A DNA stretch of 64,000 nt from Paramecium pentaurelia (GCA_905183005.1 CAJJDO010000024.1:63083-127082); one strand, 5' to 3'. Numbered from the stretch's first letter, positions 35,260 through 47,370 are shown. Numbers and translations are program-made. Notes: generated by a model not told the origin, from the sequence alone.

Positions 35260-35511
35260 ATGAATTAATTACCAAAAGAGTCAATTATAAAGTTGTAATC
35301 ACACATAAATAAAGAAATTGTAATATAATTTTAAGGGGGAAGATAAGTCAAAGGCATCTTATTATCATTTGATATTCAACTCAATCTAGTATTGGATGAA
35401 GTGAGAGAATTACCATCTCAAAGAATATTAGGACTTGTAATTTGCAGAGGAGCTTTGATAAATAGTTTTGCTATTGATGGAATGGTTGAAATTGAAAATC
35501 CATATATATGA
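35260..35511 (+). CDS. LSM7: LSM7, U6 snRNA-associated Sm-like protein
   Basis: Intronless, 83 aa. LSM7 is part of the LSM2-8 ring on U6 snRNA (splicing) and the LSM1-7 ring (mRNA decay). The start MNQLPKESIIKLQSHINKEI is followed by Sm motif 1 (IQFQGGRQVKGILLSFDIQL, NLVLDE) and Sm motif 2 (ILGLVICRGALI), then DGMVEIENPYI, which matches the LSM7-specific C-terminus. Slightly short, as is usual for LSM7 (about 100 aa in animals). Confidence 0.93.
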
Positions 35512-35703
35512 TTTATAATATAAATGAGTGGTCAAATAGATCCATTAAAAGCTTTAATTTTTAGGGATTACAATTAATTTTCAATTAGTATCTGAATTTA
35601 ATGTATTTCAATATAAATAAAGAAACAATCTAATAAATAATCAATAATCTTTCTTTAAAATTGAGAATAATAAACAAAGATAAATTTTCTTATTTATTTA
35701 AAT

Positions 35704-37263
35704 ATGATAATTATAAGACTCTCTCGTCACTTCTCAAAAATCAAGAAGGACTTATTAACCAACCCAGAATTTGATAAAATCCATCCTTAATTTCTTGATC
35801 ATAAACCACCTACTACTTTACATAGATAGTCTAAAGAAGTGCCTTATATTAAGTCCCTTTTGAGATATAAAGATATTGCAATACCAACATTTGAAAATGC
35901 TTTGCATCAAAATGTAATATTATTATGTTATTAAGCAAGTTTAAAACATTTGTTGAAGGTCATGTCAGTCCAAAAGGAGCATTAAAGAATTTATCAGAAG
36001 AATAAATGAAATAAATCCAAACTCAAGTTACTAAGAAATTACAAGAATTAGAAGATACTGGATTATCAAGAGAAGAGATTCTAACAAATGGTGTAGATGT
36101 ATAAACATAATTAAAAGAAATTAGAAAGGCATTCCATTAAGTTATGATGCATTTTTCTAGTTGTTAAAAAATAATGAGTAAGCACGTTTGGTTTATTTGG
36201 CTCCTGGAGAAGAATTCACTGTTTAAAAAATAGTTGATATTGCTTTGAGATAAGATATTGGTAAGGATTAATTTAATGTTCCAATTAATAAATATCCAAA
36301 TAATATGAAATTAAAAAACCATGATAAATAGAAAGACATATTAATAAATACCAAAGATCATTTAGAACATGTAAATGAATTGGTTAGTGATGAAGTTGTA
36401 TATCATCATCATCCTTAACCTAAAAGACCTATTAGAAGAGTCAATAATTATGATATTCATTGGAGAAATACAGAATTCTTAATTTAATTTTTAAATAAAA
36501 GTGCAAAAATTAAAAATAGATAATAAACTAACCTTGCAGAAGTTTAACATAAAAAAGTAGCAAGATCCATTAAAACAGCTAAACATATGTGTATTTTTTA
36601 TATTTCTAATATTTTAGTACTCTTACCATCCAATTCATCAATACAACCTTACCATAAGAAATCACTTACTAGCTTTGAAAATGATATCTAAGAATTTGCA
36701 AGAAGAAAAGTAAATTTGTCTACAGGATAAATTTATACAGAAACACCATTATAAAAAAGAGAAAGATCATTAGAAAGCCAAACTATGATAGAAGATGATT
36801 AAGAAATAAATCCAGGAACACCTAGACCAAATAATTTAAATATTATCAAAGGTATTGTATATGCAGAGAAATTGAAAAAGAAAGAATTAGAATAATAAGG
36901 AATAAAATTGACTAAAGAAGAAGAAGATTTAAGAAATTATAGATTCAATGGTAATGATGTGAAATTCTAAACTATGAGGGATGAATAATTGTTAAAATAA
37001 GAAATCAAATAGGAAATTTTAGCAAAAGATGGTGAATTTGTAGAAGAATTTAATTAAATCAAAGTAAATCATTTTTCTAATTTAAATTATAGTCAAATGT
37101 TGAGAAAATTCCTACCTATTATTTGAGTTAAGCATTTATAAGTGAATAAACCTTATAAATGGAAAAACTATAGGAACTTGTATATTAAAAGCCAAAATAG
37201 GCATATACTTATGATGAAAGTTTAAGAATTATTGAAGAAGTCAAATCTAGATTAAATAAGTGA
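35704..37263 (+). CDS. Mitochondrial ribosomal protein bS18m-like, extended (485 aa)
   Basis: Introns 35914-35939, 36141-36160, 36591-36617 and 37064-37092 (26, 20, 27, 29 nt) give exactly 486 codons. The N-terminus MIIIRLSRHFSKIKKDLL resembles a mitochondrial presequence. The centre matches bacterial/mitochondrial S18: WRNTEFLIQFLNKSAKIKNR, then QQTNLAEVQHKKVARSIKTA and KHMLLLPSNS. Around this core are long extra segments: a charged N-terminal part with LVYLAPGEEFTVQKIV and a Lys/Glu/Gln-rich C-terminal part. Bacterial S18 is only about 75 aa, so this is a greatly expanded version, as reported for many ciliate mitoribosomal proteins. It converges with a coiled-coil gene 12 bp away. Confidence 0.75.
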
Positions 37264-37275
37264 TATTGTTGATAT

Positions 37276-37779
37276 TCAATCATACACGTGTTTAAAACCA
37301 ACATCTGTTTCACAAGATATTATTCTCTTTTCTAATGTTCCTGTTACATCTTGCAATTTTTCTTTATCACTTTTTAAAACATTTAATTGTGCATCCAAAA
37401 ATTCACCATCATGTTTAACATCTTAAGATTTCTTTAAAGCTTCATTTAATAATCTTTTTGCCTTAATTTATTACTATCAGTTATACATCATTTTATATAA
37501 AAGTACATAGATCGTCGCTTGATTTGCCATGATTATTTTTTACTGTTGCTATTTCCATTCTTAAGTTAGACATTTCCTTTTTACTAATTTCTAAGTCTTT
37601 TTTAAGTTCAGCTAAATAATTCTTCAAATATTTTTAATCAATACTTCTAATTTTACAATGTGATCTTTGACATTTAATTAGAGACTCTCCTCGATTGATT
37701 TTTGTCTTTTTAACATAAGCTTTTATCTTTCCCTTTCTGGGTCTATTTCTTGATCAGATTCCAAACTCTCGTTTATCAT
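37276..37779 (-). CDS. Short coiled-coil protein, 151 aa
   Basis: Introns 37622-37644 (23 nt) and 37462-37486 (25 nt) give 152 codons from MINESLESDQEIDPERE. Nearly the whole length is predicted heptad helix (KKDLEISKKEMSNLRMEI, KSDKEKLQDVTGTLEKR). No family recognised. It is the most downstream of three tandem minus-strand coiled-coil genes; the stop of the preceding one lies 19 bp upstream of this ATG, so a split model of one longer protein must be considered, but no GT/AG intron bridges them. Confidence 0.6.
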
Positions 37780-37798
37780 ATAAAAATATTAATAATTA

Positions 37799-38546
37799 TC
37801 ATTATGTGGTCTCAGAGTTTTTATTATTTTGGTATTGTTTCTCATAATCACTAGGGGATAATTTCTAAGCTTGTTCTATTTTCTTTTAAACATATGATTG
37901 ATGAGCCAATGAATTTTATAATTCCATCATTGCTAATTGTTCTTATTGTTCTAATTCTGATATCTTAAAATCATATAACTTCTTTTCTTTAATTATCTAA
38001 TCTTTTTCATTTTCTATTTGATATCTCACCTTTTCCCTTTTTTATTTCAATTTTAAAACAGCTACTTCAGTAGATTGCCTTTCTTCCTCTTTTACTTATA
38101 TTGCTTTTATTCTATAAACTTCCTACTCCAAACTTTTTTGCATTTAAACACTCTAAAAATCTTTTTTTAGTTATTCTCTAAAAAGTTTTGCTTCTGATTT
38201 CTTTTTTAACATCTCATCTTCCTTTATTTTTTTAAGAATTTGCCTTTGATGATGAGATATAGCCAGTGAAAATGGAGGAGGTTATGCTTATTTTTACTTT
38301 AATTTATTTTCTTTCTATTCATTATATGAAATTATAGTGAACCTTTAATTAAATTTCAACTCTGTGTCTATATATTTCATCAGCTCTTTCTTCATCTTGT
38401 TAAATGCGTTTCAACACTTTTTCATGTTCGATTTTCAATTATAAAATACGATTCTAAATTTTTTAAGCATCTGTCTCTGCCTACTTTTTTTAAACAAGAG
38501 ATGAAAACAATGTTTTCTTATCCAAGGATTACTCTCCTGAAGACAT
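37799..38546 (-). CDS. Coiled-coil protein, 239 aa
   Basis: Start MSSGESLDKKTLFSS; one intron, 38315-38342 (28 nt); 240 codons exactly. Almost wholly helical and charged (KIEHEKVLKRIQQDEERADE, KIKEDEMLKKKSEAKLF, ENEKDQIIKEKKLYDFKI), ending KNSETTQ. A short Pro-rich break (QAQPPPFS) lies near residue 75. It may be a ciliary or cytoskeletal component like many ciliate coiled-coil proteins, but there is no direct evidence. It lies between two other minus-strand coiled-coil genes. Confidence 0.6.
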
Positions 38547-38616
38547 TTAATTGTCAATTAAAATTAATAGAGAAAATCAATTTATTATATCTGTATTTAC
38601 TATATAAAAAGTAGAG

Positions 38617-39959
38617 TCATAAGATTTAATTTTAGAAATGTTTCTTATTATATTGCAAGGGTCTTTTATATAAATGATCTGTTGGAAGAAATAGTCCTTT
38701 TAAAGTATCCTTTATTTGATCTGGCTAAAGGGTTTCTCTTAATGTTTAATACAATATTTGTTCGCTTTACATTTTCCTTATAGTTTAAGTCTGATCTCCA
38801 ACAGGTATATTGTCTATTTGATTAACAATATCATGTAATCTCGAATTAATTTATGATATTTTTCTATTAGATTTTATATCCTCCTATTGGTTTTATGGAG
38901 AAAAAGAAAATGGGACTTATATTTTGCGAGAAGTTTGCCCTTTTTTTCTAAAAAATTGTTCTGTATTTTATTTAGAATCACCATTTTCAGGTAGATGTCT
39001 TACTGTTTTAGCAAATGTCAAATGTTATTTTTGACCAGCTAAAAATGAATATATATATTATATTACTTATTAATATTTTATTGATTTCTTCTTTAGCCAT
39101 CTCCCTTTATTTTTATCTATAATTTTTGGCTATTTAATGCATTAATATCTCTTTTTTTATTTAATCCTACTTTTTATTATAAATTTTCTTAGCTGCATTC
39201 CAAATCATTTTAATTACCTTATCTGATTATTCTTTATAATGTAGTGCATTTAAATGAGCTGTATCTTCTACTATTTCATCATTATCTTCAACATTATGTT
39301 AAGAAGATCTTTATGAACTCTTAAATTCAATATTAGTTATTTTCCTTTTATACTTACGAATTTATTAAAATTCCCACAATTTTGCTTTTGCTTCTATTTC
39401 TCCTTTTAATTGATCCTAATGAGCTATTTTTAGTTCTTTTCCTACATTAATTGGAGATTCATAATCATAATCAGAATTTTCTAATTCCCAACATTACTCA
39501 TAATCTTCTTTCACTTATTTACTTTTTCTTCTTTATCTTTCTTATTATAGTTTATCTACAATTATATAAAATATTACAATTTTTAGCAAGCAAATAATCT
39601 ACATACTCATGTTCCTATTCATTTACTTTCTCTTTTACCTTTAATTTAGGCATACTAAAATTAGCAGACAACAATCCTTTTGAATTAATAAATGATGACA
39701 AATTCTCAAATTTTTTCATATTTCTTTAATAAAATTGTACATCCTTGGGTATTTATTGATTCTTTAATTTACTCTATGTTTTATCTATTAGCTTATTGAC
39801 TTTCTCAACAACAGTGTATTTTCTTTATTAAGGAAATTAAGTTAAAAATGCCAACTGTTGTATTTTTTTATTTGTTATTTTTGTAATTGTATTTGTTGCA
39901 TTCTTCATGCTTCTATCTGAAGCTTAAGACTTTAGTATTTATTTTCTGTTTTCTTGCAT
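38617..39959 (-). CDS. Coiled-coil/charged protein, 430 aa
   Basis: From MQENRKQILKSQASDRSMKN; introns 39556-39577 (22 nt) and 39039-39066 (28 nt) give 431 codons. A 24-nt GT/AG segment after MPKLK is a possible additional 3n intron. The N-terminal half is basic and helical; the middle is acidic (ENSDYDYESP); the C-terminal third contains DIVNQIDNIPVGDQ and LRETLQPDQIKDTLKGLF. No known domain. It is the first of three same-strand genes (gaps 70 and 19 bp), which could mean shared regulation or simply compact packing. Confidence 0.6.
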
Positions 39960-40395
39960 ATATAAATATAATAATAATATATAATTCACTGAGGTTGAAA
40001 TAAAAAAGATATTTGAATATTTAATTTTGAGATAAGAATTTATTATCTAACACATATTCAATTTAAATGTTAGTTTCAAAACTAAATGTTAAAGATAAGA
40101 TATCTTATTTATTAATAAATCCTAATATTTTAATATTATACTATGATGATTTTAAAATTAAAGCAATTTTTTAAACAATACTATTAATAATTATTAGATT
40201 GTATCACTAAATCAAACCAATAAAATTAATTTGATTTTTTATTTTTGGTTAATCTTTAAATAATATTGATAAAAATAACAAATGATTATAATCAAATTTT
40301 CATTTTATAATAATTTAAAACAACTATGTTCTTAAATAATTATTTAGAATTTAGAATAATACAAATTTATTAAGTTTAGTAAATGTAATTAAATC
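39960..40395. other. Intergenic region without visible gene
   Basis: About 435 bp between two minus-strand genes. Extremely AT-rich; no coding frame. Confidence 0.4.
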
Positions 40396-41470
40396 TCAAT
40401 CAAATAAATTTTAGTATTTATTCACTAATTATTCTAGAAATTGAATATTGGCCTTTAAATCTGAATTCTAAGATGATAAATCAAAATTCATTTATTTTAA
40501 TTAATTATTTTTTGTTATGATTTCTTCATAATTAGTACAATATAAAGGTTCAATAATTTGAATAGTCTAATCTGTTTGAATCTCTTAATCTTTAAAGAAG
40601 ATTGTTGTTTATACTGAAGAATTAGAATATGTCTTTTCTTATTATACTTATTTTTCACAATTTTGTTTTGATAATTTACGAAGTTATTCATCTAAGATTT
40701 ATCTCTATTATTCAATATAATTAATATTTTGTTTAAGTTGATCAATCTTACTTTCATAACTACATGTTAATTAATAAATTTAATCATTAATTTTTGTATC
40801 ATATTCTCTACTAAGACGATCAAAAATAATTCTTTAGATAATTTAAATTCATACTTTATTTATTGTTCATTTTTTTCTTTAATTCTCTAAATTTCCCAAG
40901 TATGTCTTTCATTAATTTCATTTCTTTCTCTTAAAAATTATTATCTATATTATTCAAGTTAATATTCAAAATTAGTCTAAATCTAAATCTTTAATTATTA
41001 TAAACTATTTTAATAATTAAATTTTTCTTCATCTTCCTTTGAAGCATATTATTATTTTATCTTATCTATTTATTATTCATAATATTTATGTAATTTTATT
41101 ATTTCTTATTGATGATTTTATATTATTTATTATAATGTGCCTTCATTTTATTATTATATAATTGCTAACTTTTTATTATTTGCTTCATTCAATAAGTCTT
41201 GAGATTCTAAAAATGCTTAATGTATTATTTATTTATTTGTTTCTGTTTTTTTTCTTTCTACATCAACCAAAAATTGCATTTCTAATTTTGTTTTTTCAAC
41301 CTTTAGATAATCGAAATATTCATACATCCAATTAAAATGATTTATTGATATCTTAAATTAAACATTTTTAATTCATCGAATTAACTCTCTTTCCCTTATA
41401 TATTATAAAACTTACTTAAAACAGGATTGGAAGTAATTGGTCTTGTAGATATTCTCTGCTTTGGATACAT
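40396..41470 (-). CDS. Coiled-coil protein with an apparent frame break near its N-terminus
   Basis: The N-terminal exon starts MYPKQRISTRPITSNPVL. Most of the protein is long heptad coil (VEKTKLEMQFLVDVERKK, ERNEINERHTWEIQRIKEKN, KLSKQNCEKQVQQEKT) ending QLVNKYQNLFD. One 23-nt intron is clear: GTATGAATTTAAATTATCTAAAG, in the second half of the gene, joins NEQQIK to IIFDRLSREYD. The frame changes near 41365-41369, a run of five T (A on the coding strand), and no GT/AG intron explains it; one more base in that run would make the frame continuous. A sequence error or a recent mutation are both possible. A shorter start at ATG 41327 avoids the break. Confidence 0.55.
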
Positions 41471-41696
41471 TGCAATTAATATTAAAAGAATAATAAAGAA
41501 TTGCCCTATATAATAATTTTAATGTATTAATATATTGATCATATTATATATAAATGAAAAGTCTCTTAAAATTTATTTATTTTATAATCAATATAGATTT
41601 ATAGTCAATTTAGTCACTTAAAATATAATATTGTTACATTATAATATACTATTACATTTTTAAGTAAGTTGTTTTGTCGTTATTTTAATTTTTATT

Positions 41697-43154
41697 ATGA
41701 TGAATATTTTACGAATTGCAGATTTTTTTGGAGTGCCCTTTATTCAATAAATCGATTAAAAGTAATCAATTTACAAAAGTGCTTTTGGAGGATTAATTAC
41801 TTTTCTTATTTGTTCTGCAAGTTTGGGATATGCAATTTGGGTGCTCTACTAATGGTAGAACAATTAGTTAAGTCCTAAGATATCTAATTCAATGTATGTA
41901 TCAGATTTTTCTCTATTGGATTTAAATTATGATGTTCTCAAACTCTATTATTGGAGAATTGAAGAAGATTATATTGATCCTTTTGAATCTAAAATATTAA
42001 TTCCTTTAGTTATGTACACAACTAATTTTAGTTTTACAGAACTTTAAACTATAAATAAATCAAATGAAATATCTAATGATGGATAACAATATTATTTACC
42101 AAAAATGAGCTTAGCATTTTAAAATATAGATGGTGTTATATATACAACATCTGAAATGTACATATAAATAGTTAAATGTTCAGAAATTTATCTTAATGAA
42201 AATGAAAAATGTGCATCTGAGGAATTAGTAGAGCAATTCTTTTCATAGCCTGTTAATACAATTATTTTACAGTTACATTATAAATAGTTGAATTCTCGAG
42301 ATGGAACAGAATAAACGAGTTATTAAGAGTTTTACATTTAAATTGAACGATAGAATTGTTATACACTTAATACTTTTCTATAAAGTAATTTTTATGAGGT
42401 TCAAGATTCTTTTTTATTTGGATTTTCAAGATATATTGAATATATTAATGGTGCAATTATATAACCTTAAACAAATTCATTAGAATTTTGTAAATAAGGT
42501 TATGGAAATGATGCTTTAGGTGTAATTTTCTTAATAATGAAAGGAAATCAAATTAAAACTATTTTTGAATATCCAAATGCAGGTGATCTATTAGCTAATA
42601 TTGGTTCAATTGTATCTGTATTATTTATGATCAAACATGTTATTATCATTTTCAACTAATACTATCTCAATAAAAAAATATTGAAAGAATTAATATAAAT
42701 CTATTATCCAGAATTTAAAAATATCACTTTTAAAAAAAATTGGAGATAAAAAACCATAAAAGTATTTCATAATAAATTAGAAGTAGATTTGAATTAATTT
42801 AAATTATTTTATAAGAAAATAAAAACTTAGATTTAACCAAAATTAAGTTACATCAATTTATTATATGAAATGTCAAGAATATATTTCATTATTAGATCAT
42901 TTAAATATAGAGAAGAACTTAAACGATCTCATTAAATAGGAATTAAAATTGATCTGACATAACCAAAAGAATTTATCGATTCAGGTTTGAGCCCCAATTT
43001 AAAAAATAGAATCTCATTTACAGGATAATTGCTTAATGATGATGATACAGATTTATTATCTTTTTATAATTAAAGTAGAGAAAAAAATAATATAATGATT
43101 CCAGATGAAATTTACTTAGAAAATGATTTTTATGAAATTAATAAAGTTTATTGA
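41697..43154 (+). CDS. Two-TM family protein, member 2 (485 aa)
   Basis: Intronless, 486 codons from MMNILRIADFFGVPF. First TM: AFGGLITFLICSASLGYAIW, followed by QWQNNQLSPKIS; the loop carries VKCSEIYLNENEKCAS; the second TM segment is LLANIGSIVSVLFMIKHVIIIF followed by IQIYYPEFKN and later EMSRIYFIIRS. Each of these aligns with the genes at 30063-31499 and 61694-63042. The similarity is clear but distant, so the copies are old. The family could be receptor-like or structural membrane proteins; no enzymatic signature is visible. It starts 226 bp from a divergent coiled-coil gene. Confidence 0.75.
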
Positions 43155-43753
43155 AGCAAGGTATTTATTAAGGTTTTTAGTTATTTCTTTAATTAATTTT
43201 TTAATATAAAATAAAACTTCTTTGATGATGTCTTGTTGAAACATTAATTTAATTGTATCTCTTCAGGATAGTACATATTAAGTTTTATCAAGGAAATAGT
43301 TTTTTTATAGAGTTTTTTGCAAAAATCATAATACTCAACCAATTAAGCTAGATAAAAAAGCTAAATATACCATATTTTTAAATTAAAGTATTGATTTTGG
43401 ACTTATCCAATACTTTAATATTAAATCCCTATTCTAATTTTGTTAACGTGGAAAAAAAATCTGGAGTTTATTGTACAATTTTAGTCTTTTTATTTTATTA
43501 TTATTCATATATTTAATAAAAATATTAAGATATATTTTTATTAAAAATTCCCATTTGATTTATTTATGAGAAATAAGTTAATTTATAGAATAAGATGAAT
43601 AATTATTTTAAAGGAAAACTTTGAAAAAATAATATAGATCTAAAATAAAAGAGAGGATAAACTTATATTGGTTAATTGTAGTCTTTAAAAACTAAAATAA
43701 CATTATTTAAGCACTTTTTTAAATAAAATATATAAATTAACTATAAATTTATA
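43155..43753. other. Intergenic region with a hairpin and a startless open frame
   Basis: About 600 bp between two plus-strand genes. One plus frame is open from about 43238 to 43560 but has no ATG and poor composition. A perfect 11-bp inverted repeat lies at 43383-43418. No gene can be supported. Confidence 0.4.
43383..43418. repeat. Inverted repeat, 11-bp perfect stem with 14-nt loop
   Basis: ttaaagtattg at 43383-43393 is exactly complementary to caatactttaa at 43408-43418. It could form a hairpin in RNA or DNA. It lies some 230 bp after the stop of the two-TM family gene, so a transcript-end or small-RNA role is possible but unproven. Confidence 0.6.
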
Positions 43754-44981
43754 ATGCATCCAAAAAATAGTACACCTAATTTTAATGTTGATAAATAATC
43801 TATCAATAAGAATTCATGTCCTAATAGGTCTGTCTAAAATTGTAATTATAATTTTTAATTTTTAGTTAGTGTTTATGATGACTATTAATATAAGAAAGTA
43901 ATTCCAAAGTTAGATTCTAAAGATTAAATGTTTCACTCTCATATTTTTGATTCAACAGAAACCTTAAAATAATAAATAATAGATCTACAAAAACAAATAA
44001 AAATAAAGGAACTTAGTAACGAATAATTAGCTAATGCACTTTTTTAATAACAATAAAAATATGAAGAACTAAAAATAGTTTATATTAAGGCTGAAGAAGA
44101 AAAAAGAAATGTTCAAAAAAAAATAAAGGAACATGTAGAAAAGAATGAGTTTAACTAATTTGATATGAAACAATAATAAGAAATAAATACGTTATTTCAG
44201 AATGAAAATACTTAATTGAAATTGGCAGCTGTTAAAGTAATAATTCTATATAAATTAGCTTAAAGATACTATTTTAAAATTATAAAGTGAGAATAAACAA
44301 TTGAAAGATTAAATTGAAGCTTTAATGAACAATCCATTGAGTTGTGAAAGGAAAGGTAGTTCTAGACTTTCATTTGATTATTTACTAAATGAAGCAGATT
44401 AAACCTAACCTATATAAGGTAATTCTGGAAGTACACTTCAGAATTGCGAGAAAAATTGTATTTGTTCAAAAAAATTATTATATTAATAAGCAGAAATAAA
44501 AAAATATTAAAATTAATTATTTGAAAAAGACTAACTTATAACTAAATTAACACAATAGAATAATGTTCTATAGAAAGCTTAAATGAAAATATAAAAATGT
44601 TAGAAAAAATAAAATCTTTTTGGAACTCCTGAAATTGAATTAGCAAAATAAGATCCTGTATTAATTTAAGATGATAGTAATGATACTTCTCGATAGTTAA
44701 ATACATATTTAAGTGATAAAAAATTCAATAATATTAGTAATGCTTAAGAATCCTAAATGCCAGTATTAATATAATATGAAATTTAGTTAAAAACATCTTC
44801 TAGTGCAAGATCAGTTTTAATAAATAAATCTAAAAGAGAAGTAGAGTAAATATATAAAAAAATGAATTAGTCAGCTTTATTTACGGCTAGCTTATTTTCA
44901 ACAATGCTTGATTATAAACATTTGCATGAAAATAGTTCATAAATCAGAAGTACTGGTTTTAATTAGGTAAAATAATTATGA
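43754..44981 (+). CDS. Coiled-coil protein, about 400 aa
   Basis: Start MHPKNSTPNFNVDKQS; intron 44237-44258 (22 nt) makes 402 codons; a 24-nt GT/AG segment near residue 33 (beginning GTAATTATAATTT) is a likely extra 3n intron. The central part is heptad coil (LKQQIIDLQKQIKIKELSNE, AEEEKRNVQKKIKEHVEK). Then a serine-rich part with a Cys cluster (CEKNCICSKK). The C-terminus is polar. No family recognised. It converges on another coiled-coil gene. Confidence 0.6.
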
Positions 44982-45225
44982 TAAATTAATTTTGTTATCA
45001 TTTTAAACTCCCTATTGTAAGTCTAATAAATATTATTTTACTATTCATTTAACTAAATCATAAATATTACATTTAATATATATATTAGAAATTAATATTT
45101 TTAATTAAGTAAATAAAAAGTTAATAATATAAATTTATAGTATTCTATAATTAGATTATTCTAAATTCATTCAAATATATTGATTTAATAATAGGAATTA
45201 TATAAGATTATTTATTAATTATTTA

Positions 45226-45986
45226 TCAAAATTATTTTTCTGGAGATTTTGATAATTTTTTTGATGATTAAGTAAGCATTTTATAATCTTCACTCATTTC
45301 TAATTCTGATTTTACTATTTAAAGTTCTTTTTCTAATCTCTCTATATATGTATCTCTTTCTTCCAATTTTTTTTAATAATCTAAACTTACATGAGACACT
45401 TCCTCTTTAAGAGTCTTTAGTTTCTTTTCAATTTTACTACCTTTTTCTTCCTTTAATTATCTAATCAAACTCTAAAGGTTACTATTTTAGGATTTTAATT
45501 AGTCTTTTTCATGTTTTAACTATTTATTTTATAATTCAATTTCCTTTAGTTTTAATTATTGATTTTCAAATTCTTCTTTTACTCTTAACATAGAATCAAG
45601 TTAATTTTGCAAATCAATATTTTACTTATAATTATTTTAATAATTACTTAAGTAAGTTCTTTTAATTAACTTCCAACATTTTCCTCTAAAAATAATAATC
45701 TCTTTTCCAAATCATTTTACCTTTATGTTTCTTATAAGGATTATGTTTGTTTATGCAATATTTGATCAGCCATTTATTTTGAGATTTTTATTAATTCTGT
45801 CATTGTGTCTTTAAATTAATTAATGCTTAATTATGGCATATCTGTTCTTATTCTAATTTTTAATAATTTAGTTAAAGTTTTAATTGTTTTATGAAGATCT
45901 GATATATATTTTTGAGGTACTTCAATACTGTCAACAGCTTAGAATTTTTATTGCAAATCAGTTTTCAAATCACTTATGTTTAACAT
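45226..45986 (-). CDS. Coiled-coil protein, 245 aa
   Basis: From MLNISDLKTDLQQKFQAVD; one intron at 45625-45647 (23 nt) gives 246 codons. Helical almost throughout: EVPQKYISDLHKTIKTLTK, QSLQETQRQNDLEKRLLFLE, DQLKSQNSNLQSLIRQLKEE, ERDTYIERLEKELQIVKSE. It ends SSKKLSKSPEKQF. Comparable short coiled-coil proteins in ciliates are often basal body or axonemal, which is only an analogy. Confidence 0.6.
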
Positions 45987-46456
45987 ATAAATTTTTATTA
46001 ATTTAATACTTAAAACCAAAAGGATATAAAAAATTATACATTCAAATTTAATTATCTTGAATAAAATAACATAGAGAAATCTATATACTTTTAAATCATA
46101 AGTAAATCCAATACATTTTTAATAAATTGTAGCAATCCAATTTTATTTATGAAATATTATCATAATTCTATATTTATTTATTCATAGATAACTTTAAATA
46201 TTAAAAATTTTGAATTAATTCATTAAAATGTATAATGTTATTTGAAAATACAATAAAATAATTAGGCTATCCATTTACAAAAAAAATTACATATTTTAAC
46301 AGAAAATGATCAATAATATTATATGTAAATAGATAGAGTAACAATATAATAAAAAATAGGATCTAATTAAGAGTTTTTTAAGATCTAAAATAAAAAATTA
46401 ATATTTATATAGTTGTTAAATATATTATTATTGTTTTTGTAATTTTCAACGAATAA
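45987..46456. other. Divergent intergenic region
   Basis: About 470 bp between two divergent start codons. AT-rich; should contain both promoters. Nothing else recognised. Confidence 0.4.
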
Positions 46457-47370
46457 ATGGCAAAAGACTTTTATGTTTTAAGTGTAAAATTTGATTCTAT
46501 TATTAGAAATAAAGCTCTCAATAATGCTTCAGTTCATTAGGCAATTTTGAATCTATCCAACATGTAAACGATTCTAATAAATGGGATGATGTAAAATAGT
46601 CAAGATAAGACTTAATGAAGAAATATCATCAATTCAAGACTAATGAAGCAAAATAAACAACTCTTTCTACTTATTAATCTTAAAAAGTAATGAAAATATA
46701 ATTGTAGGTTCTCATTCCAAAGCTTGAGAATTTTGACATTAAATTAAATATAAAGAGAGATAATGTAATGAAAAATAGAGATAAAGAGAATATTATCAGT
46801 TCATAATAGAAACAGTAAGATAAACCTGGAATTAGTAGTTAAAGAATTAGATAAGAATCTGTATATGAAAGGTATAAAAATATTTATAGATAAAGATTAT
46901 ATAATTAAAGAGATGCAGAAAATAAAGTTGGTAGAACAGTATAAAAGAATCATATATTAATCAATAATTCAAATTAATAATCAAAATCAATATTAGCACA
47001 TAATACTTTAATTTAAAAACGATCATCTGATCCATAAATTTTAATGCCAATATCCTCTTTGATTAAAAAAACATAAAAATAATAAATACTTTAATAACAG
47101 AATCAAAAAAACATATAACAATAAATGTTTCAAGAATAAAATAATAATTAAGAATTATTTAGAGTTAATATCAGTAGATAATAAATTAGCAATCCTGATA
47201 ATAAAAATGAGTACTCTAAATAAAATTAGTCTATAGAATTTTAACCTAATGTTAATGTATCACAATTACCAATTAAGCATTGTTATTTTTCTTTAATAAA
47301 TGCAGAAGAAAGTAAATAAAAATATTAAAATAGAGTTATAAAATAAAAAAGTGAGATCTTAAAGTACTGA
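46457..47370 (+). CDS. Gln/Asn-rich hypothetical protein, 296 aa
   Basis: Start MAKDFYVLS; an intron immediately follows (46484-46506, 23 nt); total 297 codons, ending QKSEILKY. The protein is polar, rich in Gln, Asn, Lys and Ser, with basic segments (RIRQESVYERYKNIYRQRLY). The Gln density comes from TAA/TAG codons. No domain seen; likely disordered. The second exon reads in a single frame for almost 290 codons, supporting a real gene. Confidence 0.55.

Noticed and set aside
41669..41878. Plus-strand 69-codon frame at the start of two-TM member 2
   Set aside because: A different frame of the family gene; the paralogue motifs are in the frame starting at 41697.
43238..43560. Possible coding stretch in the 43.2-43.6 kb gap
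   Set aside because: No start codon, no typical introns and low-complexity composition.
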